Below are positions 1 to 9,121 of a stretch of DNA of 63,046 nt, piece after piece. Within the stretch, counting starts at the first letter, position 1; each line of letters opens with the position of its first letter. The stretch is from Haladaptatus sp. DYF46. Its GTDB lineage: Archaea; Halobacteriota; Halobacteria; Halobacteriales; Haladaptataceae. The notes beneath the pieces were generated by a model. That model made no database searches, was not told where the DNA came from, and saw only the letters and a list, made by a program, of their open reading frames with translations. The stretch lies in NCBI RefSeq assembly GCF_021083305.1, contig NZ_JAJFAY010000014.1, positions 1 through 63,046 on the forward strand, given 5' to 3'. A program made the translations under genes and the position numbers.

Positions 1-67
1 TCCGTTCGTTCTCCCAAGTTTCTTCTAAATCCGCGTCTAAGCCTTCTTCGAGCAGGTTTGCGAGCAT
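1..67 (-). CDS. IS6-family transposase, N-terminal part only (window edge)
   Basis: Starts with ATG at 67 and reads leftwards off the window. The 22 visible residues end in ETWENER, which matches the ECWENER stretch at residues 19-25 of the intact IS6-family transposase at 52246-52926. The catalytic DDE domain is outside the window. The gene lies about 47 bp inside the terminal repeat, the usual spacing for this element once the nested insertion of the 52-kb copy is removed. Truncation is an edge effect, not evidence of decay. Confidence 0.8.
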   Translation of the reverse strand, partial: MLANLLEEGLDADLEETWENER

Positions 68-127
68 CTCTAGGCAAGTTACTCAACAACCTGCTCATTC
101 CTCAAGCTGGCCCAACTAGACAGTGCC
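1..127 (-). mobile_element. IS6-family insertion sequence, end cut by window edge
   Basis: The 14-bp terminal repeat AACTAGACAGTGCC (114-127) is the reverse complement of the GGCACTGTCTAGTT ends of the intact IS6-family element at 51.9-52.9 kb. The whole 127 bp is identical to the reverse complement of the last 127 bp of the window, so the same element lies at both ends in opposite orientation. The first 22 codons of its transposase are visible. The base following the terminal repeat (128 onward) is unrelated to the sequence flanking the other copies. Confidence 0.9.
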
Positions 128-163
128 CGAAGGTTAATACTGTCGCTCCTGATACGTAAAGCC

Positions 164-406
164 ATGCCAGACTTTCGACTGCGACGGAACGGATGGGCAA
201 CGGTCGGTCTCGGGTTCTCCGTGGCATTCGCCGTCTTCGTATTTGTCTACTTCTCGTATGCGGGGACCCCGTTACGTGGCGCGTTAGTTGGACTCCTTGT
301 TTTGTTGGCTGGTGGATGGGAATACCGACGGAAACTGCAGGATACCGTTGTCGCCGAGTCCTACGAGGCGGAAGCAGAGGCACAGCAACGCAAGAATCGC
401 CAGTAG
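164..406 (+). CDS. Small two-TM membrane protein, unknown function
   Basis: 80 residues. Two hydrophobic segments (roughly residues 12-33 and 38-52) are separated by a short loop, followed by a charged C-terminal tail rich in Glu, Lys and Arg, so the tail is probably cytoplasmic. I recognise no named family. It begins 37 bp beyond the IS6 terminal repeat, so its native promoter may have been replaced by the insertion. The downstream gene (506) is co-oriented, 100 bp away. An alternative is a shortened remnant of a longer gene, but the frame is intact and composition is like its neighbours. Confidence 0.55.
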   Translation: MPDFRLRRNGWATVGLGFSVAFAVFVFVYFSYAGTPLRGALVGLLVLLAGGWEYRRKLQDTVVAESYEAEAEAQQRKNRQ

Positions 407-505
407 TCGGGTGGTCTTCATCTTCGATGCACTCATGCGTTCGAACGATGACAACCCCGGCCGACCTTCGGTGGTTTCATACCGTATTGATTGGTATCCT
501 TTCGC

Positions 506-1963
506 ATGACTAAGAGCGGCGACCCGATAGCGGCGATGGAATGGCTGCTCACCCGCTTTGAGGATGACGACGACGTTGCGTACGCTGAGGTGGGTGCCGT
601 CTCGCAGACGAAAACGGACATCGTCGTGACCGAAGAAGGTCCGCGAGACGAACTCGTGTTCGACGAGGCAGGTGTCTGGTGTCGCGTCTTCGCCAATGGC
701 GCTGCCGACTATCGATACACGACGAATTTGAACGAGGAAACGTTAGCCGATGTAGCGGATAGAGCTGTCCGCGGCGGCAAGTTTTTAGCACAAGCCGACC
801 CCGCTCGATTCGACCAGCTCACCACCCACAGAGCCGTCCACGATGGATGGGCATCGGAGCGAATCGACGAGGTACCGCTAGAGACGAAACGGTCGACCAT
901 CGAAGCCAGTCTCACGGCGGCATCTGATCTCGATCTCGAACGACAGTGGGTTAACTACGCCGACACGCACGTTGTGGAGACCGCGGGGACGACGACAGGG
1001 AGCACCATTCGAACGACATTGGACCGCGCGAGCGTGGAGTTCACCTTCGCAGTCCGAGACGGGCCGACGATTCGGCGCCATGCCGGGTCAACTCGAGGCG
1101 CGGCATTCCTCGACGAACTCCCGGACGTGTTCGAGTCCGCAGCCGCCGACGCTCGGACGTTGACGAGAGCAGCAACGACCAACGAACCGACTGGTGAGGC
1201 GACCGTCGTTCTAAGCCCGCAGGCAGCCGGGCAGTTGTTCGCGTTCATGTCGCGATATCTCGAAGCGGACATGATCGAGATGGGGTTAAGTCCGTACAAC
1301 ATCGGCGATGAACTCGGTCCCGAATCGCTGTCGATAGAGGATACCGTTCACGCCGGCTCGTGGGCCGCTCGCGGCTATGACGCCGAACTCCGACCGACGA
1401 CACCGGTGCAACTAGTCGAGAACGGAACGGTGACGAGATACCTCTACAACATCGCAACCGGTGCCGAAGCAGACGAGTCGCCCGCTGGGAACGCCGTCCA
1501 CAGTCTCGGATTTGGACAGCCACCGCGGATCCATGCCCGCCATCTAGAGGTCGAACCCGGCGATACCAGCCGGGCGGCCCTCCAGAACGGGGCCGACGTA
1601 CTCGTCGAGCGATTCGACGAGCCGTGGCTTCGCGATGAGTTTGAACGCGTCCAGCGGTCAGGCGTCATGCCCGCGAGTACCCTCTACGCGAGGGATATCG
1701 ACCGCAAGGTCGATGACCGGCCGGACCGAGGCTGTGCCGAGTTCCGCATCGCGGAGGGCTACGGACTTCAGAACGGCGAACGCGCTGGCCGCACCGAAGG
1801 TCTATCGCTAACGTACGATCCATCGACACTCCTCAACGTGACCGCCATTGGATGTACCCGAGGAACCGTCACGGGTGTCGACGAGAAACACAAATCACAG
1901 ATTCCGTACGCGGTGACCGCGCCCGGTATTCGCCTCCGAGCAACGCTTCGAACGCAAGAATGA
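506..1963 (+). CDS. PmbA/TldE-like member of the TldD/PmbA protease family
   Basis: 485 residues from the ATG at 506 (a TTG at 491 in frame is less likely). The family (modulators of DNA gyrase, PF01523) normally works as a TldD-TldE heterodimer that trims unfolded or modified peptides; TldD carries the HExxxH zinc motif and TldE/PmbA does not. Here the equivalent region (about residues 230-260, SPQAAGQLFAFMSRY) has no HExxxH, so this is TldE-like. Conserved C-terminal features such as the glycine-rich YNIATGAEADESPAGN stretch (about 318-333) are present. No TldD partner is visible in the window. It lies upstream of a zinc hydrolase and a peptide importer, suggesting peptide processing. Confidence 0.85.
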   Translation: MTKSGDPIAAMEWLLTRFEDDDDVAYAEVGAVSQTKTDIVVTEEGPRDELVFDEAGVWCRVFANGAADYRYTTNLNEETLADVADRAVRGGKFLAQADPARFDQLTTHRAVHDGWASERIDEVPLETKRSTIEASLTAASDLDLERQWVNYADTHVVETAGTTTGSTIRTTLDRASVEFTFAVRDGPTIRRHAGSTRGAAFLDELPDVFESAAADARTLTRAATTNEPTGEATVVLSPQAAGQLFAFMSRYLEADMIEMGLSPYNIGDELGPESLSIEDTVHAGSWAARGYDAELRPTTPVQLVENGTVTRYLYNIATGAEADESPAGNAVHSLGFGQPPRIHARHLEVEPGDTSRAALQNGADVLVERFDEPWLRDEFERVQRSGVMPASTLYARDIDRKVDDRPDRGCAEFRIAEGYGLQNGERAGRTEGLSLTYDPSTLLNVTAIGCTRGTVTGVDEKHKSQIPYAVTAPGIRLRATLRTQE

Positions 1964-2014
1964 TCAGCTAAATTTCGAAGGAATACTATAGAGCGGCAGA
2001 GAACTTGTCTCGCT

Positions 2015-2146
2015 ATGCAACAGCATATCGATCACGGAGAACAAATTACTCCTGTCACAACGAACCAGTTACTTGATTCACATATCGGATCTCAACATGT
2101 GACAGAAACACTAGCGTACACGGATAGTCGCCGGAAAGACCCATGA
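2015..2146 (+). CDS. Possible 43-residue ORF coupled to the next gene
   Basis: ATG at 2015 opens a 43-codon frame ending in TGA at 2144-2146, which overlaps the ATG (2143) of the following hydrolase in an ATGA arrangement. The product is hydrophilic, His/Thr-rich and without recognisable motifs. It fills most of the 180-bp gap between two co-oriented genes, and the overlap is typical of translational coupling. It could equally be a chance frame or a leader; no homology is claimed. Confidence 0.3.
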   Translation: MQQHIDHGEQITPVTTNQLLDSHIGSQHVTETLAYTDSRRKDP

Positions 2147-3198
2147 AGGTTGGAACTGCAGAGTCGGAACCGGGTAAAGTTTCTACAGGCTATCTGTCCG
2201 TCACCGATTTACCGACGGGGCAGTCCGAACGGATTCCCGTCGTCATCGTCGAAGGTGATGAATCAGGGCCGACGGTGTGGGTGACCGGAACGATTCACGG
2301 TGACGAACCGACCGGAATGGAGGCGATACACGAGTTCGTGGCCCGAATTCGGGACGAGTCGCTCCGGGGAACCGTCGTCTGTATACCGGTGATGAACCCG
2401 TCCGGACTTCGGACGAACGCTCGGACCTCCTACTACCACGGTGACGACCCCAACCGGTACTTCGGCATCGAACGCGGAGACGGCGAGACACCGCCGAGCG
2501 TTCAGCAGTTGATCTGCGAGCGACTGTACGCAGAGATCAGTACGAGCGCAGATGTCGTCATCTCACTTCATACGTCGTGGGTCGCAACGTACCCGTACAC
2601 GATTCTACCACGAGTGAGCTATGGAAGCAATCGAGAGAAAGCCGACACCGTCGAATTACGCGACCGTATCATCGAACTTACCGACGCGTTCGGCCTCCCT
2701 GCAATCAACCAGTTCAGTCACGAGGAGACCGAGCGACGGTCGCTCGAGCACACGTTGACCGGGGCGGCCGTCGCGGACGGAATTCCGGCGTTCACGCCGG
2801 AACTCGGCGGTCGGTTCGTCGTGGAACAGGACATCTGCGAGGCAGCCGTCGTCGGGTTGTACAACGTGCTCCACGCCTTCGGAATGGTCACCGAACCGGC
2901 GTCGTCCTCGATGGAGTTTGAACTGCCAGCCGAAACCGATCTCAAACGGCTCGTCCACCCACACGCGGACACCGCTGGACTCGTTCACTATAATGTACAG
3001 GAGGGAGAATGGGTCCAGTCGGGACAGGTAGTTGCGGCTATCGTCACGCCTCACGGGGGGACAAAGACCCGAGTGAACACAGATCACTCGGGGTATGTTC
3101 TCAGCCGGTACGAGGGCATCGCAGTATACGAAAACGATCCACTCCTCGACATGGCCGTACCGGACGACGAACCGCTGCTACGAGAGTATCGAGGGTAA
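2143..3198 (+). CDS. Succinylglutamate desuccinylase/aspartoacylase-family zinc hydrolase
   Basis: 351 residues. The family (AstE/AspA, M14-like fold) cleaves N-acyl groups or C-terminal residues from amino-acid derivatives using a zinc ion bound by HxxE and a distant His. The HGDE motif is at about residues 50-53 (GTIHGDEPTGMEA), an NPSG/DPNR substrate-binding region follows at about 85-107, and LHTS (about 142-145) supplies the third ligand. The C-terminal ~90 residues resemble a lipoyl/barrel-sandwich fold (EGEWVQSGQVVAAI). It starts in an ATGA overlap with a short upstream ORF. Context with a TldE-like protein and a peptide importer suggests peptide or acyl-amino-acid catabolism; the substrate is not predictable. 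Confidence 0.85.
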   Translation: MKVGTAESEPGKVSTGYLSVTDLPTGQSERIPVVIVEGDESGPTVWVTGTIHGDEPTGMEAIHEFVARIRDESLRGTVVCIPVMNPSGLRTNARTSYYHGDDPNRYFGIERGDGETPPSVQQLICERLYAEISTSADVVISLHTSWVATYPYTILPRVSYGSNREKADTVELRDRIIELTDAFGLPAINQFSHEETERRSLEHTLTGAAVADGIPAFTPELGGRFVVEQDICEAAVVGLYNVLHAFGMVTEPASSSMEFELPAETDLKRLVHPHADTAGLVHYNVQEGEWVQSGQVVAAIVTPHGGTKTRVNTDHSGYVLSRYEGIAVYENDPLLDMAVPDDEPLLREYRG

Positions 3199-3263
3199 TC
3201 CGGTTATAGCGAGGACCGGCGAGTTCGGGGCCGGTACTCGGCGAGCGAATCGAGGTGATCCGT

Positions 3264-4364
3264 TCAGTCGTCCGCCGATGCCGACTCGGCGTCGTCGCTC
3301 ACGGCGACTTCGCCCTCTCGACGTTCACCCGCTAACTCCTCGTAGGGGTCGTATCCCTCCGCACTCTCGTATAGGTGACAGGCGATGTCCTGCTCTCCGT
3401 CGATATCGGCTTTCTGTTCCAATGGCGGAGTGACTTTGTCACAGACGTCACCAATATACTTCGGACAGCGAGCCTTGAACCGACAGCCGGTCGGAATGTC
3501 GATGACGTCGCCCACTTCTCCCTGCAGTTCGACTCGCTCACGTCCCACGCCTGGGTCGGGAACGGGAACCGCGTTGATGAGCGCCTGCGTGTAGGGATGC
3601 TGGGGATTCTCGATCACCTGGTCTGTCGGCCCTTTTTCGACAATTTTGCCCATGTACATGATAGCGAGGCGGTCACACATATGCCGGAGCAACGAGAGGT
3701 CGTGACTGATGTAGACGACCGAAAGTCCGAACTCGTCGGTCATCCGGTCCAGCAGCGACAGAACCCCGGCTCGGAGACTAACGTCAAGCATCGACACCGG
3801 TTCGTCAGCGACGATAAAATCGGGGTCAAGCACGAGGGCACGCGCAATGGCGACGCGTTGGCGCTGTCCTCCGGATAGCTCGTGGGGGTACTGATCGTAG
3901 TACTGCTCGGCCGGGAGGAGTTCTGCGAATTCCAGCGCGCGCTGGACGCGTGCAGTCTCGTTGCGGATGTCGTGGATGCGGAGCGGTTCGGCAACGGTAT
4001 CGTACACAGTCATCCGGGGATTCAGGCTCTCGAACGGGTCCTGAAAGATCATTTGGGCGTTCTGCCGAAACTCTTGGATTTCTTCGTCGCTGGCCTTTGA
4101 AAGCTCTTTGTCGTTATAGACGATGTCGCCAGCGGTCGGCTCGTGCAGCTTTACTAGGGACATCCCTGTCGTGGTCTTGCCGCAGCCGGACTCACCCGCT
4201 AATCCAAGCGTTTCGCCCTCGTGGAGGTCGAAACTGACGCCGTCGACGGCGTGAACGTATTCCGGTTCTCCACCGGAGACCGACTGCATCAGGCTTGCTA
4301 TCCACCCCTGATCGACTTTGAAGTGTTTCTTGAGGTCGTCGACTTCGAGGAGCACGTCGCTCAT
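3264..4364 (-). CDS. Peptide ABC transporter ATPase (DppF/OppF-like)
   Basis: 366 residues from the ATG at 4364, which is preceded by a strong GGAGGTGA ribosome-binding site; an upstream in-frame start at 4460 would overlap the previous gene by ~95 bp and is less likely. Walker A GESGCGKT is at residues 57-64, signature LSGGQ at 163-167, Walker B FIVADE at 183-188, and the oligopeptide-transporter C-terminal extension contains the usual Cys cluster (CRFKARCPKY). It energises peptide uptake together with the DppD-like ATPase whose stop lies 2 bp upstream. Last gene of a five-gene minus-strand operon; converges with the hydrolase gene. Confidence 0.93.
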   Translation of the reverse strand: MSDVLLEVDDLKKHFKVDQGWIASLMQSVSGGEPEYVHAVDGVSFDLHEGETLGLAGESGCGKTTTGMSLVKLHEPTAGDIVYNDKELSKASDEEIQEFRQNAQMIFQDPFESLNPRMTVYDTVAEPLRIHDIRNETARVQRALEFAELLPAEQYYDQYPHELSGGQRQRVAIARALVLDPDFIVADEPVSMLDVSLRAGVLSLLDRMTDEFGLSVVYISHDLSLLRHMCDRLAIMYMGKIVEKGPTDQVIENPQHPYTQALINAVPVPDPGVGRERVELQGEVGDVIDIPTGCRFKARCPKYIGDVCDKVTPPLEQKADIDGEQDIACHLYESAEGYDPYEELAGERREGEVAVSDDAESASADD

Positions 4365-4365
4365 T

Positions 4366-5403
4366 TTAGTCACCTCCGACGTCTTGGGCTGCAGCAGTCT
4401 GGTTCCACGTTCGTGCGTCGTCGGCGTACGGCCGTAGTTCCGCGTCGATCTCGTCGACATAGTGGCAATACGACCGCAGGCTGCCGATGTGCTGTGCTTC
4501 AGGTTCCTCTTTGCGGCACCGATCGGTTGCCATTGGACATCGTTCGGCGAATCGACAGCCTTGGGGCGGGTCCACCAATTCGGGTGGATACCCCGATATG
4601 GACAATAGGTCTTGGTCCGACATCCGGATATTCGGGAACGCCCGCTTCAGGCCGATCGTGTAGGGGTGATACGGGTGATCGAATATCTCTTCGACAGATC
4701 CCTCTTCGGCTACTTTTCCAGCGTACATCACGAGGACACGGTCGCACGTCTCGGCAACGACGCTCACGTCGTGGGTGATGACCAGCATCGAGGAGTTGAT
4801 CTCCTGTTGGATCGTGTTGATGCGTTTGAGGATCTGATCCTGCATGATGACATCCAGTGCTGTGGTCGGCTCATCGGCTAACATCAGTGACGGTTCGAGC
4901 ACGAGTGCCATCGCAATCATGGCACGCTGGCGCATCCCGCCGGAGAACTGGTGGGGATAATCGTCTGCACGATCCGGGTCCAGTCCCACGAGTTCGAACA
5001 TCTCCGTCACCATCTCGTCGGCCTCGACGCGGCCCGTGCCCGGTCGATGAGTTTCGACCGCTTCGACGATCTGCTCGCGGATGGTGTACACCGGGTCCAA
5101 CGAGTTCATCGCCGACTGAGCGATCATCGATATCTCTTCCCACTTGAGACGGCGGCGTTGGGCTCCCGTCATGTCGGTGAGGTCGTCGCCCTTAAACTCG
5201 ATACTGCCATTGTTGACGTATCCCGCGTCGGGGAGAATGCCGATTATCGCTTTCGCGAGCGTGGTCTTACCGCATCCCGACTCGCCGACGATACCGAGAT
5301 TCTCTCCCTCTTCGAGTTCGAACGATACGCCGTCGACTGCCTGTGCGGGTCCGTCTTCCGTTTCGTAGTAGACTTCTAGGTCGTTGACTTCTAATAGGGT
5401 CAT
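4366..5403 (-). CDS. Peptide ABC transporter ATPase (DppD/OppD-like)
   Basis: 345 residues. Walker A GESGCGKT 40-47, signature FSGGM 153-157, Walker B LMLADE 173-178, and the C-terminal Cys-containing oligopeptide/dipeptide extension (CRFAERCPMATDRC) are all present. Its start overlaps the end of the upstream permease by 4 bp (ATGA type) and its stop is followed 2 bp later by the DppF-like start, so translation is probably coupled. It acts at the cytoplasmic face of the membrane in a heterodimeric ATPase pair. Confidence 0.93.
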   Translation of the reverse strand: MTLLEVNDLEVYYETEDGPAQAVDGVSFELEEGENLGIVGESGCGKTTLAKAIIGILPDAGYVNNGSIEFKGDDLTDMTGAQRRRLKWEEISMIAQSAMNSLDPVYTIREQIVEAVETHRPGTGRVEADEMVTEMFELVGLDPDRADDYPHQFSGGMRQRAMIAMALVLEPSLMLADEPTTALDVIMQDQILKRINTIQQEINSSMLVITHDVSVVAETCDRVLVMYAGKVAEEGSVEEIFDHPYHPYTIGLKRAFPNIRMSDQDLLSISGYPPELVDPPQGCRFAERCPMATDRCRKEEPEAQHIGSLRSYCHYVDEIDAELRPYADDARTWNQTAAAQDVGGD

Positions 5404-6380
5404 TGTAGTTTGGGATTGGTTATCTCTTCGTAGCCGCGGCCGATGAGGAAGCCGCTAATCACGAGTAGCCCGATACAGATTCCCGGCGGTACGAACCACC
5501 ACCACGCACCGAACTGGAGTGCTGAGTATGCCCGTGATGCTTGGAGCATCGTCCCCCACGAGACGGTGTTCGGATCGCCGAGACCGATGAACGAGACACC
5601 CGCCTCGGCCAAGATTGCCCATGCGATGCCGAACGAACCGTATAGGAACGTGAGCGGTAGAACGTTCGGGGCGAGATGTCGACTGATGATGTGCCAGTCG
5701 CTTGCACCGGCAACCTCCGCAGCCTTCACGAACGGGCGCTCACGGAGTGAGAGTGATTGGGACCGAATAACCCGAGCGGTCGAACGCCACTGGAGGATAA
5801 TCAACGCGAAGATGATGTTCCAGAGGTTCGGCCCGAGCACTGCGACGAGGACGATGACGGTCGGCAACAACGGCATTCCGTACAGGAAATCGACGAGCCG
5901 CATGAGCGCATCGTCGACTTTCCCGCCGTAGTACCCGGCGATAAGACCGACGAGCGTCCCGATGCCGGCGGTAAATACCGCTGCGATGAGCCCAACCATC
6001 AGTGCCGCCCGCGTTCCGTACACGAGTTGGCTGAAGATGTCGAACCCTTCCGCGGTCGTCCCGAGGAGGTAGGAATTATCAGCACCTAAGAGCGATGGTT
6101 TTGCCCACTTTTGGATGATTATCCCGGCGTCACTCTGATACTGGCGCTGAAGGGGTTGATAGGTCGCGATGTACGGCGCAAAGATAGCAACGAGGACGAA
6201 CCCTGCCACGACTATCAGCGAGAGTTTGACCGAGAGTTCACTCGTTAGTTTTCCCCAGTGGTCGCGAAGCGTTCCGCGCCAGAGATTGGCTGTTCGTCGC
6301 CACTTATTGATCTCCTGATCGGACGATCTGTCGTCGAGGTCGGTGAATATCGACTGACTGGTTTGTTCTTCTTGTGCCAT
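5400..6380 (-). CDS. Peptide ABC transporter permease (DppC/OppC-like)
   Basis: 326 residues. A ~45-residue cytoplasmic N-terminus precedes the first TM helix (about 50-72); five further TM helices follow, and the EAA coupling loop reads GASDWHIISRHLAPNVLP (about residues 224-241). An extended extracytoplasmic loop after TM1 is typical of DppC. It pairs with the DppB-like permease encoded 4 bp upstream. The substrate is set mainly by the binding protein encoded first in the operon. Confidence 0.92.
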   Translation of the reverse strand: MAQEEQTSQSIFTDLDDRSSDQEINKWRRTANLWRGTLRDHWGKLTSELSVKLSLIVVAGFVLVAIFAPYIATYQPLQRQYQSDAGIIIQKWAKPSLLGADNSYLLGTTAEGFDIFSQLVYGTRAALMVGLIAAVFTAGIGTLVGLIAGYYGGKVDDALMRLVDFLYGMPLLPTVIVLVAVLGPNLWNIIFALIILQWRSTARVIRSQSLSLRERPFVKAAEVAGASDWHIISRHLAPNVLPLTFLYGSFGIAWAILAEAGVSFIGLGDPNTVSWGTMLQASRAYSALQFGAWWWFVPPGICIGLLVISGFLIGRGYEEITNPKLQ

Positions 6381-6384
6381 TGTT

Positions 6385-7362
6385 TTAATCGTAGGTTACT
6401 CGCGGGTCGAGATATCCGTACGCCAAATCGGCGATGAAGTTCAGCGTGATGATGGTTGCAGCAAGAACTATGAACGTCCCCTGTGCAACGGGGAAGTCCC
6501 GCCGAAGCACTGCTCGCACCATCTCACGACCGAGACCGGGCCACGCGAATACTGTCTCGATGAGGACACTTCCGCCGACAGCGTATCCAAGGGCGATGGC
6601 CGCCGCGGTGACAATAGGCAACAGCGCGTTCCGTGCGGCGTGTCTGAACATTACTGTCCGCTCTTTCAGCCCTTTTGCGCGGCAGACGTCGATAAAGTCC
6701 TCCGAAAGGACTTCGAGCATACTGGAACGCATGATCAGCAGCGGATAGCCCATGAAATAGAACCCCAGCACCAGCGCCGGAGCGAGGAGGTGATGCAGGA
6801 AATCTACGGAGAATACCATCTGCCAGAATCCTGTGCTTTGCGATCCCAGACTGGTCATACCACTCATTGGGATGACGTTAAGGCCTGCACCGAAGATCCA
6901 CAGGACGATAAGTCCAACGTAGAATGTGGGAACGCTCCGTGCGGTCAGTGCGACGATGACTGTATTTTTCTCAAATCGCGAGCCACGGTACCATCCCGAT
7001 AGGATGCCGAGCGTAATGCCGATCGCGTACGCCGAGATGAACGCCGTTAGCATGAGTATGAGCGTGTTTGGTAGGTATGTCGCGATGACGTCTGTGACTG
7101 GTCGTTTCGAGTGGAACGATTGACCGAAGTTTAGCTGTAGCAGATTCTCAAGGAACTTGATATACTGAACATGCAGTGGGTCATTGAGACCGTAGCTTTC
7201 GATTATTTTTTGACGCGCTTCCTGTGTCATTTGCGAGGAAACCACATACGATGTTGGGTCACCTGGCATGAGTCGAAACAGGCCAAAGAGCACTGTTGCG
7301 ACTGCCCAGAGGGTTACGACGAGTTGGAGCGTGCGTCTGATAACAAAACTTGCTTTTCCCAT
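6385..7362 (-). CDS. Peptide ABC transporter permease (DppB/OppB-like)
   Basis: 325 residues, six TM helices. The conserved N-terminal segment (RLMPGDPTSYVV, about residues 29-40) and the conserved GLNDPLHVQY stretch match the DppB/OppB family, and the EAA loop lies near residues 228-245 (RAKGLKERTVMFRHAARN). It sits between the binding-protein gene and dppC-like gene in the order binding protein, B, C, D, F standard for peptide importers. Confidence 0.92.
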   Translation of the reverse strand: MGKASFVIRRTLQLVVTLWAVATVLFGLFRLMPGDPTSYVVSSQMTQEARQKIIESYGLNDPLHVQYIKFLENLLQLNFGQSFHSKRPVTDVIATYLPNTLILMLTAFISAYAIGITLGILSGWYRGSRFEKNTVIVALTARSVPTFYVGLIVLWIFGAGLNVIPMSGMTSLGSQSTGFWQMVFSVDFLHHLLAPALVLGFYFMGYPLLIMRSSMLEVLSEDFIDVCRAKGLKERTVMFRHAARNALLPIVTAAAIALGYAVGGSVLIETVFAWPGLGREMVRAVLRRDFPVAQGTFIVLAATIITLNFIADLAYGYLDPRVTYD

Positions 7363-7426
7363 GATTTGTGTTATATTTTCTCAGTTGATTTATGTGAAAT
7401 ACCGAACGGAAGTCGGGTCCCCCAGC

Positions 7427-9121
7427 TTAGTTGCCGCTCGGTGCCTGAAGCATGTCCTTATCATTCCACGTGTAACCGGCCTCCTTGAGTCGGCTTCGAG
7501 CAGCTTTTTTGCTCTCTTTGTACTTAGTCACATCATCGGTGTGGAGTTTTCCGAACGCCGACGAGACGACGTTGCTGCCGGGGTCCGGGAAGCCAAACAG
7601 AATCTGTTTGACAATGGGTGTTCGCGGAATGGATTCGACGAGCGCCTTGCGCAACTGTACATCGTCGAGACCCTGTTCACGCTCGTTCGGTGTAAACATC
7701 CAAAACGTCGGTGCGGTTTGGAACTTCGTACCGATACTTTTGTGATCTTGGTTCTGGTCGAGACTGCGGTCGATGCGGCCGAACGGCTCGTAATTGAGGT
7801 CGCCGTTTTTGAGGTTCTCCCACACCGTCGACGCTTCGGGGATGACGCGCCAGAACCGTTTTTTGAAGGAGACAGGAGCGAAGTGTTCGTCGAACTTCTT
7901 CATTCCGAACTCACTGCCCTTTTCCCAGTAGTCGAACATCATGGGACCGCTACCGACCGGTTTTTGAATGTTTGCTTGACTCGGGTTCTTCCTGTCGGCC
8001 CATTTGTGCTCGGGGATGATGGGGATGAGGTTCGCGACCGCAAGGTTGAACGGCCCCAGCGGTTTGGACATCTTGATTCGAACCGTCGACTCGTCGACGG
8101 CTTCGGCGCTTTTGAGGTACTCCACCTGCGTCGAGTACAGGGGCACCTTGTTCTCAATAATGTAGTTGTACGTAAACGCGACGTCCTTGGCGGTGAGGTC
8201 CTTGCCGTCGTGCCAGGAGTGGTCAGTGCGGATCGTGTACTCCATTGTGGTTTCATCGACCCGCTTCCAGTTCGTAGCAAGGCTGACCTTCGGGTCTGGT
8301 TCGGCCTTGTTGTTGAGCTGAACCAGGAAGTCGTACATCATGTTGAACTGATAGACGTGCTTGCTCTCGTCGTTGTGACCGAGCACGTTCATCGTCGAGA
8401 GTGTCTCTGGCCAGTAGCCCTTGAGGGTGTTCTCGCCGCCTTTCATCTCCAGATTTATCATCGTCCAATAGGAGTTAAACCCATTTGCGAGGTCGGCTTG
8501 CCAGTTGCCTACCTGGTTTTTGTTGTAGATGGCCGCTTGTGGCATTTGCGTAATCGGCATCATCGGCACGTCGTCCATCACCTTCTTTTGTATCTTATGG
8601 GCGAGATCGACTCGCTTGTCGGCGTTCGGTTCGGCTAGGTAATCCTCCATTTGTTTGTCGAGATTGGGATTCTTGTACCCGGAGTAATTACCCTTCCCTG
8701 GGCCGGTGTTATTAGAGTTGAATAAGTTGTTCAATTCTGTTACTGGTTCTGAAACGAAGAACGTGTGCCACGTTGCGAAACTGTAATTGTACTCCTGGGA
8801 GACGCGGCTGAACAAGGTACCCCATTCGAGCACGTCGACATTCATGTCGAGTCCGAGATCGCTGAACTGCTTTGCGATGAGATTTATCGCGTCATGTCTC
8901 GGCGGGTTGTAGCTCTGGGCGTTATTAACGTACGTGTAGGTCGAGAGTCCCTTGCCCGATTTTGCATTGCCCGAGCCGCCGGATTGATTTCCGTCACCGT
9001 TTCCGTTATCATTAGAACCGCCACCAGAACACCCTGCTAAAGCCGTCATCCCCGCGACACCACTTGCGGTCGCCGCTTTTAGAAATTTCCGTCGCTTGAT
9101 CTGATTGTCATTCTCTACCAT
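7427..9121 (-). CDS. Peptide-binding lipoprotein of the ABC importer (SBP family 5)
   Basis: 564 residues from the ATG at 9121; an earlier in-frame start at 9163 would add 14 residues before the signal. The N-terminus has a Tat-type lipoprotein signal: RRKF at about residues 9-12, a short hydrophobic stretch, and lipobox LAGC near residue 28, followed by a Gly/Ser/Asn/Asp-rich linker typical of haloarchaeal lipoproteins. The rest matches extracellular solute-binding protein family 5 (DppA/OppA). It is the first gene of the operon, with an AT-rich ~350-bp upstream region, so the promoter is probably there. Confidence 0.92.
   Translation of the reverse strand: MVENDNQIKRRKFLKAATASGVAGMTALAGCSGGGSNDNGNGDGNQSGGSGNAKSGKGLSTYTYVNNAQSYNPPRHDAINLIAKQFSDLGLDMNVDVLEWGTLFSRVSQEYNYSFATWHTFFVSEPVTELNNLFNSNNTGPGKGNYSGYKNPNLDKQMEDYLAEPNADKRVDLAHKIQKKVMDDVPMMPITQMPQAAIYNKNQVGNWQADLANGFNSYWTMINLEMKGGENTLKGYWPETLSTMNVLGHNDESKHVYQFNMMYDFLVQLNNKAEPDPKVSLATNWKRVDETTMEYTIRTDHSWHDGKDLTAKDVAFTYNYIIENKVPLYSTQVEYLKSAEAVDESTVRIKMSKPLGPFNLAVANLIPIIPEHKWADRKNPSQANIQKPVGSGPMMFDYWEKGSEFGMKKFDEHFAPVSFKKRFWRVIPEASTVWENLKNGDLNYEPFGRIDRSLDQNQDHKSIGTKFQTAPTFWMFTPNEREQGLDDVQLRKALVESIPRTPIVKQILFGFPDPGSNVVSSAFGKLHTDDVTKYKESKKAARSRLKEAGYTWNDKDMLQAPSGN

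Noticed and set aside
7268..8638. 456-codon plus-strand frame opposite the binding-protein gene
   Set aside because: Shadow of the Dpp-type binding protein; Val/Arg-rich without motifs, and the minus-strand gene has a full Tat signal and family match.
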